DNA of 64,000 bases from Myxococcales bacterium (GCA_016706545.1 JADJJK010000003.1:248001-312000); one strand, 5' to 3'; counted from the first letter of the stretch, positions 37,697-47,402 are shown. The notes: a model not told the origin generated them from the sequence alone. Numbers and translations: made by a program.

Positions 37697-38665
37697 TCAC
37701 AGGCCGGCGAGCGCCACCACGGAGACGGCGGCGAACGCGGCGACGGCGGCCCAGGCCAAGGTGGCGTTGGAGAGCGGGGCACCAAGTTCGCTGCTCGGCG
37801 TGCCTGGCGTGCCGGGCTCGCCTGGCGTGCCGGGCTCGCTGCGCCGCAAGGACCACGCGCCCAGGACCACGGCCGCCAGGGCGACGGCCGCCAGGACGCG
37901 GGCAAACGGGAACGGCCGCGGCGGCGCGAGCTTCTGCGCGCGCAGCAGGTCCTCCTGGCGAATCAGGATGGCGCCGCGCCGCGCCAGCTCTGCGCGCCAC
38001 GCCGCGAGCCGCTCGTCTTCCAGGCGCTGCTCCGCGGTGCGCATGGTCAAGCGGTAGGTCTCGTCCTGGCGCAGCGCCAGCTCGCCATACGCCAGCGCGG
38101 CGTGGGCGCCGCCGGCGAGCGCCGCCGCGGCGAGCACCGCGGCAAGGCGCGACGGCCACGGCCCGCACAGCGAGGGCGCCAGGACGCGGCACAGCCGGCG
38201 GGTGGCGAGCAACGCCACGGCGCACAGCGCGGCGCCCAGCGCGAGCGCCACCGGATAGCGGAGCTGGCCGAGCCGCTCGTGCAAGAACGCGCCGTCGCCA
38301 AAGCCGTGCCAGATGCCGGTGGCCGCGTACCACAGCGCGTGGGCGGTGAAGAGCACGGCGCCAAGCTGCGCCAGCCGCGCGCGCTGCTGGCCTGCCCAGC
38401 GGTGCGCCAGGAGCCCGAGCACCGCCGCGACCAGCAGCTCGGCGCCGATGCCGGCGAGCTGCACGGCGAGCAAGCGGAGGTCGCCCGGGGGCGTGAAGGT
38501 GCGGACCCAGCCGCCGCCGAACCAGAACAGGGTGACCTCGCGCACGCTGCCGCCCAGCGCCAGCGCGACGCCGCCGTGGCCAAGGCCCTCGTGGACGAGC
38601 AGCCCGGCCCGGCTGACCACCAGCCCGGCACAAAGGAAGAACAACGCCAGCCGCAACATGCGCAT
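37697..38665 (-). CDS. Polytopic membrane protein, M50-peptidase-like with altered motif
   Basis: About seven hydrophobic segments are visible. Near the first is LLVHEGLGHGGVALALGG, resembling the HExxH/HELGH site of M50 site-2 proteases but with one extra residue (H-E-G-L-G-H). Conserved features typical of a second metal ligand (NxxPxxxxDG) are not seen. Later segments include LFTAHALWYAATGIWHGFGD and a soluble helical stretch (MRTAEQRLEDERLAAWRAEL). The tail has GTPGEPGTPGTP repeats. It is probably an M50-related protein of uncertain activity. ATG 38665 and 38659 are possible starts. Confidence 0.65.
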   Translation of the reverse strand: MRMLRLALFFLCAGLVVSRAGLLVHEGLGHGGVALALGGSVREVTLFWFGGGWVRTFTPPGDLRLLAVQLAGIGAELLVAAVLGLLAHRWAGQQRARLAQLGAVLFTAHALWYAATGIWHGFGDGAFLHERLGQLRYPVALALGAALCAVALLATRRLCRVLAPSLCGPWPSRLAAVLAAAALAGGAHAALAYGELALRQDETYRLTMRTAEQRLEDERLAAWRAELARRGAILIRQEDLLRAQKLAPPRPFPFARVLAAVALAAVVLGAWSLRRSEPGTPGEPGTPGTPSSELGAPLSNATLAWAAVAAFAAVSVVALAGL

Positions 38666-38787
38666 GCAGGATGACACAGCCGATGTGAGCCGTGCGATCA
38701 AGGGTTCCGGGTACCTGCAAGATCAGCAAACGCAGGCAAGGGTTTCTCAACACGTCGCGTGCGCGCTGCTATGATTTTCGCGTGTCG

Positions 38788-40515
38788 ATGGCCCAGGTTC
38801 AGGAATGCGGCGGGGGTGCGCAGGCGCGCGAGCGCCGAGGCGCGCTCGCGCTGGGGCGATCGCTCCGACGAGCGGGCCGACGCGCCGGCCGACGCGCGGG
38901 CCGACGCGCCGGCAGCCTGGCGTGGCTCATCGGCTGGTGCCTGCTTGTCGCGGCGCCAGCGTGGGCAGGGCCGGTGCGCAAGGTCTCCATCGACTCGCAG
39001 CCTCGCGGCGCCAGCATCTATCTCGGCGAGAAGGAGGCGGGCGCCGCAGGGGTGACGCCGCTGTCGCTCGACCTGCCGGTGGGCGAGACGGTGATCATCA
39101 TCGAGCTCGACAACTACATCCCCAAGTTCGAGACCGTGACGGTGCCCAAGGGCAAGGGCAAGCCGGTCAAGGTGCTCTATGAGCTGGAGCCAGCGCTCGG
39201 CGCCGTCGTGGTGGCTGCCGACGCTGCGCCCAAGGGCTCGCGGATCTTCGTCGACGGCGAGGACGAGGGCGCGGCGCCAGGGCGGGTGCAGGTGGCCCCC
39301 GGCATGCGCCGCGTGGCGGTCATCGGCAAGTCGGGCAAGGTCCTGCACAGCGAGGAGCTGGAGGTCGCCTCGGGGGCCGAGATCACGCTGAACCTGCCGC
39401 GCGGCAAGGCAGCGGCGGACGGCAAGGCAGCGGCGGACGGCAAGGCGATCGCCGAAGGCAAGGACGGCAAGGACGGCAAGGCGATCGCCGAAGGCAAGGA
39501 CGGCAAGCGCGGGCGGCGCGGCGAGAAGGTGGCGCTCGAGGGCGATGACCCGCCGCGCGGTGACCCCGGCGACGGCGACGCGGTGGCGCGTTCCACGCGC
39601 ACCGCCAAGGGCGGCAAGCGCGGTCGCGGCAGCAAGGCCGCGGGGCGTCGGGCCGGCGGCAAGCCCGACAGCGGTGACGGCGACGGCAGCGACGACGACG
39701 ACGGTGATGGCGGTGACGACGGCGAGCCGCGAGCGGCGCCAACGCGGGTGGCAGCGCGCGACGAGCTCATCGACGACGCGGGCGAGCCTGGCGACAAGGA
39801 GCCGGAGGTCAGCGCCGCGCGCGAGACGCCGACGCGCCTCCAGTTCTCGCCGCTGGTGGAGGTGGGCTGGCGCTACTTCGACTACTCCAACGTCTCCAGC
39901 ATCGAGAACACGCCAGCGCTGCGCCACCTGGGCAGCGTGCTCATCGGCGCGCGCGCGGAGCTGGTGCCGGTGCGCGCGCTCAAGAACCTGTCCGTGCAAG
40001 CGGCGGGCGGCTACGGGGTGCCACAGGATCTCAAGTCCACGCAGGGCATGGTGCGCGCGGTGCTGTGGCGCGCCGACGCCGCCGCCACCTATCGCATCGG
40101 GATCACCTCGAACGCGCAGGTGCTGGCGCTGGCCGGCTACGCGCATTCCCGCTACCGCTTCGAGGGGCCTCGCGCCGCGCTGGGGCTGGTGCCGGACGCC
40201 ACGTACTCGCAGGTGCGGCTGGGCGTTGGCCTCAGCGGGCGGCTCGGCTGGCTGGAGCTCCTGGCGCAGGTGGAGAACCGCCTGGTGCTCTCCGGAGGCG
40301 TGTTCGCTGACCGCTTCAGATCTGCCTCGGCGGATGGGCTGGCGGCGGCGCTGACCCTGGTGGGGCACCTGGGGCCGAGGTACTTCGCGCGCCTGGAGGG
40401 CAGCGTCATCCGGTATGGCTGGTCGTTCACCTACGAGCTCGACGACACCTACCGCGCCGGCGGCGCATCGGACGTGATGCTCGGCGTGTCGATGAGCGCG
40501 GGAGCGGCGTTCTGA
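38788..40515 (+). CDS. PEGA-domain protein with charged linker and outer-membrane barrel
   Basis: The signal region includes LAWLIGWCLLVAAPAWAG after an Arg-rich leader. Two PEGA-type domains follow: VSIDSQPRGASIYLGEKEAG, TPLSLDLPVGETVIIIELDN and a second (KGSRIFVDGEDEGAAPGRVQ). The linker (AADGKAAADGKAIAEGKDGK and a DDDDGDGGDD run) leads to a barrel-like C-terminus (LVEVGWRYFDYSNVSSI, ISNAQ-like strands, LRMSAGAAF-like end MSAGAAF). PEGA domains are common in surface-layer and stalk proteins. Start ATG 38788; GTG 38782 is possible. Confidence 0.75.
   Translation: MAQVQECGGGAQARERRGALALGRSLRRAGRRAGRRAGRRAGSLAWLIGWCLLVAAPAWAGPVRKVSIDSQPRGASIYLGEKEAGAAGVTPLSLDLPVGETVIIIELDNYIPKFETVTVPKGKGKPVKVLYELEPALGAVVVAADAAPKGSRIFVDGEDEGAAPGRVQVAPGMRRVAVIGKSGKVLHSEELEVASGAEITLNLPRGKAAADGKAAADGKAIAEGKDGKDGKAIAEGKDGKRGRRGEKVALEGDDPPRGDPGDGDAVARSTRTAKGGKRGRGSKAAGRRAGGKPDSGDGDGSDDDDGDGGDDGEPRAAPTRVAARDELIDDAGEPGDKEPEVSAARETPTRLQFSPLVEVGWRYFDYSNVSSIENTPALRHLGSVLIGARAELVPVRALKNLSVQAAGGYGVPQDLKSTQGMVRAVLWRADAAATYRIGITSNAQVLALAGYAHSRYRFEGPRAALGLVPDATYSQVRLGVGLSGRLGWLELLAQVENRLVLSGGVFADRFRSASADGLAAALTLVGHLGPRYFARLEGSVIRYGWSFTYELDDTYRAGGASDVMLGVSMSAGAAF
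39403..39510 (+). repeat. In-frame 18/36-bp tandem repeat in the PEGA protein linker
   Basis: The unit ggcaaggcagcggcggac occurs twice (39403-39438). A 36-base unit beginning ggcaaggcgatcgccgaa then occurs twice (39439-39510), the second copy ending in cgc. All are multiples of three, so copy-number change alters linker length without breaking the frame. Confidence 0.8.
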
Positions 40516-41321
40516 TGCTGCGCACGCTGCGTCGCCTCCTCTCGCTCGCGGTGGTCTTGTTCGCGCTGTGGATCGTCCTTTTGGCGGTGGGCGGCGAGCT
40601 CGGCGGGCGCGCGCTGGCGCCGCGGCTCCGCGAACAGCTCGCCACCGCGCTGGGCGCGCAGGTGCGCCTGGGCGGCATCGATCTGGCGCTGGTGCGGGGG
40701 CGCTTCGTGCTCGCGGAGCTGGAGATCGAGCGCCGCGACCTGGGCTCCATGCGCCTGGCGGTGGGCCAGGCGGTGCTGGAGACCGCGCCGCTGGGGCTCG
40801 CGCTCCTCGAGCGCGACCGCGCGGACCTGCTGGTCTTGCGCGACGTCAAGGTGGAGCTGTCGAGCTGGGCGGTGCTGGCGCCGCCGCCAGGGCGCGAGCG
40901 CCAGTTCGACCTCCAGCGCTTCGAGCTGCGTGACCTCACGGTGGTGCTCGCGCCCACGCTGCTCTTGCCCAAGGCCGGCGCGGTGACGCTGGTGGTCGAG
41001 CGCGCCACCGGCGGCGCGACCTCGCTGCGCTCGGCGGCGTCGTGGCTGCTCGCGCTGGAGTCGCTCGACGCCAAGGCCAGCTTCCCGGGCGGGTCCTCGG
41101 TGAAGGTCAGCTATCGCGGCAAGGCCGGCGGCGGAGGCAAGCTGATCCTGGCCTCGTCGCTGCTGGGGGGCGAGCTGTCGATCCCGATCACCTTGCCCTC
41201 CGCTGGCTCGATCCGTCAGGCCGCGGATGAGACCGCGGCGCTGGGCAAGCTGGTGGCGCAGGTGGCGCGCGAGATCGCCAAGCGCAAAGCTGGTCAGGTG
41301 CTCGAGCGCCTGGTGCAGTGA
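40515..41321 (+). CDS. AsmA-like membrane-anchored protein
   Basis: The ATG at 40515 overlaps the upstream TGA (TGATG), coupling it to the PEGA/barrel protein. One N-terminal helix (LLSLAVVLFALWIVLLAVGG) precedes a beta-rich domain typical of AsmA/YhdP-type periplasmic bridges (ALGAQVRLGGIDLALVRGRF, VLAELEIERRDL, LRDVKVELSSWAVLA). At 268 residues it is much shorter than full AsmA proteins. A role in envelope lipid or barrel handling with its neighbour is inferred from coupling. Confidence 0.7.
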   Translation: MLRTLRRLLSLAVVLFALWIVLLAVGGELGGRALAPRLREQLATALGAQVRLGGIDLALVRGRFVLAELEIERRDLGSMRLAVGQAVLETAPLGLALLERDRADLLVLRDVKVELSSWAVLAPPPGRERQFDLQRFELRDLTVVLAPTLLLPKAGAVTLVVERATGGATSLRSAASWLLALESLDAKASFPGGSSVKVSYRGKAGGGGKLILASSLLGGELSIPITLPSAGSIRQAADETAALGKLVAQVAREIAKRKAGQVLERLVQ

Positions 41322-41403
41322 GCGAAGCGCTGCGAAGCGCTGCTAGTCGCGGCTTGGACGCTGCGAAGCGCTGCCGGTCGCTGCCAATCGGCGTGAGTCG
41401 CTG
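41322..41403. repeat. Short imperfect repeats between convergent genes
   Basis: The element ctgcgaagcgctgc (with the palindrome agcgct) occurs three times in 41326-41375, followed by tcgctg repeats. It could serve as a weak termination region for both flanking genes. Confidence 0.5.
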
Positions 41404-42252
41404 CTAGTCGCCGCTGGTCGCTGCGCGCGACGGCGGAGCTTGCGTCAGCGCGCTGGTGCGCCGCGCGCCGGGGACGCCGTCGGGGTACTTGACCTCGGCT
41501 TCGGCGGGGCGGAGGTACGCGGGGCGGCCGGCGGTGAGGTCGTCGTGGCGCGCCCCGGCCAGCGCCAGCCGCGCTACCCACAGGCCCGAGGGCGTTCGCG
41601 CGCAGGAGAGCCACCGAGCCGCCCAGGGCGCGAGCCCTTCGGGGTGCGCCTCCAGCGCGTCGCCGCAGCACCAGAGCCGCCTCGGCGGGGAGCCTGCGCC
41701 TTGCAGTTCGGCCACCGCGCTGGCGAGCATCTCCGGGGCCATCACCCGCTCGGGGCCGAGCGCCGGCGTGCCGGCCGCGGCGCTGTGGAAGCCGCAATAG
41801 ACCTCGCCTCGGCGCGCGTCGAGCAACGGCAAGATCAGGGGCGCGTCGCTGGCGTCGCTTGCATCGCTTGCATCGCCAGCGTCGGTCGCCGCTGCCGCCA
41901 CCGTCACCGCGGCCGCCACCGTCGCCGCCGCCTCCGCCGCCATGGCGGCGAGCGAGGACGAGATCCACAGCGGGCAGCCCGCCGCGAAGGCGACGCCCTT
42001 GGCGGTGGCCATGCCGATGCGCAGGCCGGTGAACGAGCCGGGGCCGCCGCCGACTGCCACCGCGCCCAGCTCCGAGGGTGAGAGGCCGGCGCGCCGGCAC
42101 AGGTCGTCGAGCAGGACCAGGAGGTCGTCGCCGCGGCGAGAGGTGTCGAGTGTGCCCTCGGCCAGGAGCTGGCCATCTGGCATCACCAGGGCCGCGCTGG
42201 CGGTGTGGGTGGCGGTGTCGAGCCCGAGGATCGGCTGGGAGGAGGGGGGCAT
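41404..42252 (-). CDS. tsaB: tRNA threonylcarbamoyladenosine biosynthesis protein TsaB
   Basis: TsaB is the scaffold partner of TsaD in making t6A at position 37 of tRNAs reading ANN codons. It has an ASKHA fold: ILGLDTATHTASAALVM at the N-terminus and the hallmark GGGPGSFTGLRIGMATAKGV near residue 70. A low-complexity insert (DAGDASDASDASDAP, written as gcatcgctt/gcgtcgct repeats) sits near residue 130. The C-terminal half holds LPLLDARRGEVYCGFH. ATG 42252 lies one base after the rseP stop, so the two genes are an operon. Confidence 0.93.
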   Translation of the reverse strand: MPPSSQPILGLDTATHTASAALVMPDGQLLAEGTLDTSRRGDDLLVLLDDLCRRAGLSPSELGAVAVGGGPGSFTGLRIGMATAKGVAFAAGCPLWISSSLAAMAAEAAATVAAAVTVAAAATDAGDASDASDASDAPLILPLLDARRGEVYCGFHSAAAGTPALGPERVMAPEMLASAVAELQGAGSPPRRLWCCGDALEAHPEGLAPWAARWLSCARTPSGLWVARLALAGARHDDLTAGRPAYLRPAEAEVKYPDGVPGARRTSALTQAPPSRAATSGD

Positions 42253-42253
42253 G

Positions 42254-43897
42254 TCAGCGCAGGAAGTATTGGATGACGTCGTTGCGAAGCGCCAGCACCG
42301 CGATGATCGCAACGATGATCATGCCGGCGAGCTGGACCCGCTCGCGCGCCCGCGCGGACATCGGCCGCCGCAGCAGGGCCTCGGAGGCAAACACCAGCAG
42401 GTGGCCGCCGTCCAGCGTGGGCACAGGCAGGAGGTTGATGAGCGCGAGGTTCACGCTGATGAGCGCCAGCAGCAGCCAGAAGCGGTCCCAGCCCTGGCTG
42501 CCTGACACCGAGGCGGCGTGGTACATGGTGAGCGGTCCGCCGAGCGCGTTGGGGGTCTTGCCGGCGATGATCTGCAAGAAGCCAGACACCATGGCGCGGA
42601 CCGTCTCCCCGGTGCGCTCGACCGCCTTGGACACGGCGTAGCCCATGCGGCCCTCCAGCGCCACGGTCTCCCCGGTGCCGCGGTCGACGTCGTTGCGCGC
42701 CCCGAAAACCAACCGCACCGTGGTGTGGCCAAACTCGTCGAGCTCGTTGCGCCGCACCTGGGTCAGCTCGGCGTTGAGCGTCTCGTAGCCGCCGCTCGCG
42801 GTGGCCCGGCGCCAGGTCAAGCGGAAGGTCCGGTCTGGCTCTGCCAGGAGCCGCTGGTCCATGTCCACCCAGTGCGTCACCGGCCGGCCGTCGAGCGCCA
42901 CGATCAGGTCGCCGGGCAGGAGGCCCGCGGAGTCCGCGGGCGAGCCAGGGGCGACGCGCGCCACGAACATCTCGCCGCGCTCGATGCCGGTGTACGTCTC
43001 GCGCCGCAGCTTGTCGTCGATCCGGGTGGTGGGCACCAGGTCCGCGAAGCCGGCGTCGAGCGCGTGGACGTGCGGCGCGCCCGGGACCTCGGTGGCGCGC
43101 AGGAACACCAGCGCGGTGCGGTGCGGGTTCTTGCCCAGGCGCTGGTGGACCTCGGTCCAGTTCTTCACCGGCGCGCCGTCCACGCTGATGATGCGGTCGC
43201 CGGTGCGCAGCCCGGCCTGTCCCGCTGGCGACTGCGCGTCGATCACCCCCAGGACCGGGGTGAACGGGGCGTGGGTGATGCCGATCCATCCGCCCGAGGT
43301 GGCGCGCCCGTTGCGCTCGCGGATGGTGATGCGCGTGGGCGTGAGGTAGCGCTCGAAGGCCTTGCCGTTGCGCATCACCCGAAAGTGCAGCTCGGTGTTG
43401 GCGGAGCGGCGCACCGCGTCTTCCAGATCCTCCCAGTATCGCACCGGGCTGCTGTTGACCTCGACGATGCGGTCACCGGGCGCCAGGCCGGCCTGGGCCG
43501 CGGGGCCATCCGGCAGCACGTCGCCGATCACCGAGGCCGGGAGCGCGGTATGACCGGCAAAGAAGGCGAAGTAAATCGCAACGGCCAACACCAAATTTGC
43601 CAGCGGCCCGGCGAAGATGATCACCAGGCGCTGCCACAGCGGGCGGCTGACGAAGCTGCGCGACGGCAGGGACTCGCCGTCTTCCCCGGCCACGCCGAGA
43701 ATGCGCACATATCCCCCTAGTGGGAACACCGCGAGCTGATACTCGGTTTCTCCGACGGTGACGCGGACCAGCGGGCGGCCGTACCCCAGCGAGAACCGCA
43801 TGACGCGGACGTCGAGCACCTTGGCGGCCACGAAGTGTCCCAGCTCGTGGATCACCACGAGCACACCGACCAGGAGGAGGAAGTAGACCACCGACAT
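42254..43897 (-). CDS. rseP: Site-2 zinc metalloprotease RseP family
   Basis: This inner-membrane M50 protease cleaves transmembrane anti-sigma factors. The zinc site is VVIHELGHFVAAK near the N-terminus; the second site is NLLPVPTLDGGHLL near the C-terminus. Between them are three PDZ-like domains (APGDRIVEVNSSPV, TGDRIISVDGAPVKNWTEVH, PGDLIVALDGRPVTHWVDMD), one more than the E. coli enzyme, making this 547 residues long. The start at 43897 begins at MSVVYFLLLVG. tsaB follows after one base. It faces away from the large disordered-protein gene 47 bases upstream. Confidence 0.95.
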   Translation of the reverse strand: MSVVYFLLLVGVLVVIHELGHFVAAKVLDVRVMRFSLGYGRPLVRVTVGETEYQLAVFPLGGYVRILGVAGEDGESLPSRSFVSRPLWQRLVIIFAGPLANLVLAVAIYFAFFAGHTALPASVIGDVLPDGPAAQAGLAPGDRIVEVNSSPVRYWEDLEDAVRRSANTELHFRVMRNGKAFERYLTPTRITIRERNGRATSGGWIGITHAPFTPVLGVIDAQSPAGQAGLRTGDRIISVDGAPVKNWTEVHQRLGKNPHRTALVFLRATEVPGAPHVHALDAGFADLVPTTRIDDKLRRETYTGIERGEMFVARVAPGSPADSAGLLPGDLIVALDGRPVTHWVDMDQRLLAEPDRTFRLTWRRATASGGYETLNAELTQVRRNELDEFGHTTVRLVFGARNDVDRGTGETVALEGRMGYAVSKAVERTGETVRAMVSGFLQIIAGKTPNALGGPLTMYHAASVSGSQGWDRFWLLLALISVNLALINLLPVPTLDGGHLLVFASEALLRRPMSARARERVQLAGMIIVAIIAVLALRNDVIQYFLR

Positions 43898-43944
43898 CGA
43901 AGGGCCGTCGCGCGGCTTTAGCACGTCTGGTAGGCTGGTCCCAA

Positions 43945-46060
43945 GTGGCTTCGAAATCTGGGAACCTGGACGCGGACAAAGGCGCCGAGGTCGAGGAGTT
44001 GCTCGACACGGTCGAGGGCCTGCTCGATCGCGTGAAGGTGCTGTACGAGCAGTACTTCCTGGGCATCCAGAAGCAGGCGCCCAGCTACCTGCACCACGAC
44101 ATCGATCGCAAGATGCGCGACCTGGCGCAGTTCCAGATTCGCAACACCGCCATGCGCTATCGCCTGGCCACGGTGCAGCAGAAGTACGGCTCGTACAACA
44201 CGTACTGGCGGCGGACGCTGCGGCAGATCGAGAACGGCACCTACGCTCGCAACCTGTCGCGAGTGGGGCGGCAGGCCGCGCGCACCGGCGAGGCGATCCC
44301 CGAGGAGATCCTGGCCGCGATGCCCAAGCGGATGCGCGAACAGGTGGTGCGCGATCGCGAGGCGGCGGTGGCCATGCAGCAGCGGCGGCGCGGCCCGGCG
44401 CAGCCGCAGGAGGGCGGGGCCACGGCGCCGCGAGCGGGGCAAGCCAACGGAGGGCTGGAGCTGGAGCCGCTCAGCGGAGACTTCGATCTCGACATCGAGG
44501 AGGTGGCGCTCGAGGACGTGGCCACGATCCACTCGCGGCCACCGACGGTACATCGGCTGTCGGAGCCGGACGCGACGGAGGCGGCGGACCTGGCGAGCCT
44601 GGCAGACTCGACAGAGGACGAGGTGGACGTGGACGCGCTGTTCGCGGCCATCACGGACGGAGATAGCCGCGGCGGCAGCCCAGGTGGCCGTGGCGGCAGC
44701 CCAGGCGGCGCCGACCGCGCGGTGGCCCCGCAGCGGGTGACCGCGCCGGGGGTGGTGCCGGCGGCGGCGGTGGTGGCGTCGGTGGATCGGCCGGCGTCGT
44801 CGTCGGTGGATCGGCCGTCGTCGTCGCCGGTGGCGCGGCCGTCGTCGTCGCCGGTGGCGTGGCCGTCGTCGTCGCCAGCGGCCCCGCGCCCGGGGGACGA
44901 GGACGCGCCGACCTACCGCTCGACCAAGCCCGGGATGATGTCGGCTGCGGCAGAGCGGGAGCCAGCGCCCATGGCGCTGTCGTCGGTGGCGCCCGCGCCC
45001 GTGGCGCAATCGTCGGGGGCGCCCGCGCCAGCGCCGCGCTCCACCGCGCGCGGCATCACGGCGACTCCGGCGCCCGCGCCCGAGCGGACGCCGCCCGCCG
45101 CGCGAGCAGGCGCCAGGCGCGCCTCGACGGACGTCGGGGTGGGCGCCGAGCGTGAGCGCGCCCCGGCGACCGCTCCGCCGACGCCAGTGAGCGCCGTGGC
45201 GACCCCTCCGCCGGGGCCGGTGAGCGCCGCGGCCCCGCCGCGAGGGCAAAGCGGGCCTCCCCCCGTTCCTCCTCGCCCGCCGGTGCGCTCCGCGCCGACG
45301 CCCGCAGCGGCACCGACGCCTGTAGCGACGCCGACGCCCGCAGCGGCGCCGACGCCCGCAACGGCGCCGACGCCTGTAGCGGCGCCGACGCCTGCACCTG
45401 CCGCGGCGTCGCCCGCGGCGTCGGGCGTCTGCTCCGTCTGGCGCATCTGCTGCATCTGTTGCGTCTGCTGCATCTGTTGCCCCCAGGGCGCCTGGCGCCG
45501 TCAGCCCCCCTGCAGGTGCGGTGGTCCCGCCGCGACCGCGAGTGAGCCCTCCCAGCAGCATCCCGCCCATCGGCCCGCGCGGTCCAGCAGGCGTGGCCGC
45601 CGCGGGCGCGGGCGCGCCTGGCCCGCAGGCAAAGCCGGCGCGGCCCGCCATCCCCGCGATCCCGTCGATCCCGTCGATCCCGCGTCCACCCGGCGCTGCC
45701 GGCGGTCCGGCGCCGGCTTCGTCGTCGAACCCGTCCGCTGGAGCCGCGCCGGGAGCGCCGCCCGCGGCCCCACCAGCGCCACGCGCCGCGGCGCCGCGCG
45801 CGGCCACCTCGCCGGGGGATACGCCGCGCCCGCTCCCGCGCGGCGTGTCGGAAGCCGAGGTCTCGCGGCTCTACCAGCAGTACGTGCAAGCCAAGTCGAG
45901 CGTTGGGGAGTCCAGCGACGACCGCACCTACGACCGCCTGGTGCGCACGATCGAACAACAGGCGCCCAAGATCATGGCGGAACACCGCGCGCAGGGTGTT
46001 GAGTTTCAGGTCGTGGTCAAGGACAACCAGGTCATTCTCAGAGCAAAGCCCAAGCCATGA
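43945..46060 (+). CDS. Large disordered protein with conserved end domains, frame broken near 45400-45425
   Basis: The GTG at 43945 starts a helical domain (EVEELLDTVEGLLDRVKVLY, RKMRDLAQFQIRNTAMRYRL, VQQKYGSYNTYWRRTLRQIE, conserved in myxobacteria by my recollection). Some 440 residues of Pro/Ala/Ser repeats follow. The last domain, read one base over, is EAEVSRLYQQYVQAKSSVGE, RTYDRLVRTIEQQAPKIMAE, VEFQVVVKDNQVILRAKPKP. Deleting one base near 45400-45425 joins them into about 704 residues. Past that point the first frame turns into an unnatural Cys-rich run, while the second continues Ala/Pro-rich. It overlaps thrC by ATGA. Function unknown. Confidence 0.75.
44775..44880 (+). repeat. In-frame repeats encoding Pro/Ser linker
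   Basis: Imperfect repeats of about 24 bases built on ccgtcgtcgtcgccggtggc encode RPSSSPVA-type units. A second set of 18-base repeats (gacgcccgcagcggc) encodes (A)PTPxA units at about 45295-45400. The apparent frame break follows that second set. Confidence 0.7.
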
Positions 46061-47385
46061 ACGCTCGCGCTGTCTTTCGCTGCATCGCCGGTTGCCCCGG
46101 CGAGCATCCTCTCGGCCAGGTCCTCTATCGCTGCCCCACCTGCGCTGGCCTGCTGGAGGTCTCGCATGACCTCGAGGCGCTCGCGACCCGCTCTCCGGAG
46201 GCGTGGAAGCAGCTCTTCGCCGAGCGCTGGCGCGGGGTCGATGGGCCGTCGTCGTCGGGGGTGTGGGCCAAGCGCGAGTGGGTCTTGCCGGAGCTGCGCG
46301 ACGAGAACCTGGTGACCCTGGGCGAAGGCGCGACGCACCTGATGCCCATTCCGCGCCTGGCCTCTGCGCTGGGCCTGGGCGACGTCCGCATCAAGCAATG
46401 CGGCACCTCGCACAGCGGCTCGTTCAAGGACCTCGGCATGACCGTGCTGGTGTCCATGGTGCAGCAGATGATCCGCGACGGCGTGCCCATCCGCGCGGTC
46501 GCCTGCGCCTCCACCGGGGACACGTCTGCGGCGCTGTCAGCCTACGCGGCGTGGGCGGGGATCCGCGCGGTGGTGATCCTGCCGCGCGGCAAGATCTCCA
46601 CCGCGCAGCTCGTGCAGCCGCTGGCCAACGGCGCCCTGGTCCTCGCCATCGACAGCGACTTCGACGGCTGCATGCGCCTGGTCGCGGAACTCGCCGACCG
46701 GGAGGGCGTGTATCTCGCCAACTCGATGAACTCGCTGCGCATCGAGGGGCAAAAGACGGTCGCGCTCGAGATCGCGCAGCAGTGGGGCTGGCGCGCGCCG
46801 GACTGGGTGATCATCCCCGGCGGCAACCTCGGCAACGTGTCGGCGCTGGGCGCCGGCTTCGAGATGATGCTGGCGCTGGGCCTCATCGATCGTCGCCCGC
46901 GCATCTGCGTCGCGCAGGCCGAGCACGCGAACCCGCTCTATCGCTCCTTCCAGCAAGGATACGCTGAGCTTGCCCCGGTCAAGGCGCGCACCACCGCGGC
47001 CTCGGCGATCCAGATCGGCAACCCCGTCAGCTTCGCCAAGGCCGTGCGCGCGCTCAAGGCCTGCGACGGCGTGGTGGCCAGCGTCACCGAGGCAGAGCTG
47101 GCGGACGCCTCCGCGCGCGCAGATCTGGCTGGCGCGTTCACCTGCCCGCACACCGGCGTGGCGCTTGGGGCGCTCGCCCAGCTCGCCGCCGCCGGAGAGA
47201 TCCGCCGAGATCATTCGGTCTGCGTGGTCTCCACCGCCAGCGGCCTCAAGTTCGCCGACTTCAAGGTCGGATACCACGAGGCTCGCCTCGCCGAGGTCCC
47301 TTCGCCGCTGCACCGCAACCAGCCCATCGAGCTCCCCGAGCGCTACGACGCGGTCCGCGACGCGGTGTTGCGCGGCATCGCCTGA
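46057..47385 (+). CDS. thrC: Threonine synthase
   Basis: This PLP enzyme converts phosphohomoserine to threonine. The cofactor Lys is in GTSHSGSFKDLGMTVLVSMV, and the phosphate loop is PGGNLGNVSALGAGFEMMLA. The N-terminus carries an additional zinc-ribbon-like part (FRCIAGCPGEHPL, YRCPTCAGLLEVSHDLE), as in the longer class. The length of 442 residues fits. ATG 46057 overlaps the preceding stop (ATGA), so it is translated in concert with the disordered protein, an odd pairing. Confidence 0.96.
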   Translation: MNARAVFRCIAGCPGEHPLGQVLYRCPTCAGLLEVSHDLEALATRSPEAWKQLFAERWRGVDGPSSSGVWAKREWVLPELRDENLVTLGEGATHLMPIPRLASALGLGDVRIKQCGTSHSGSFKDLGMTVLVSMVQQMIRDGVPIRAVACASTGDTSAALSAYAAWAGIRAVVILPRGKISTAQLVQPLANGALVLAIDSDFDGCMRLVAELADREGVYLANSMNSLRIEGQKTVALEIAQQWGWRAPDWVIIPGGNLGNVSALGAGFEMMLALGLIDRRPRICVAQAEHANPLYRSFQQGYAELAPVKARTTAASAIQIGNPVSFAKAVRALKACDGVVASVTEAELADASARADLAGAFTCPHTGVALGALAQLAAAGEIRRDHSVCVVSTASGLKFADFKVGYHEARLAEVPSPLHRNQPIELPERYDAVRDAVLRGIA

Positions 47386-47402
47386 GCGCTCGGCGCGTCC
47401 GC

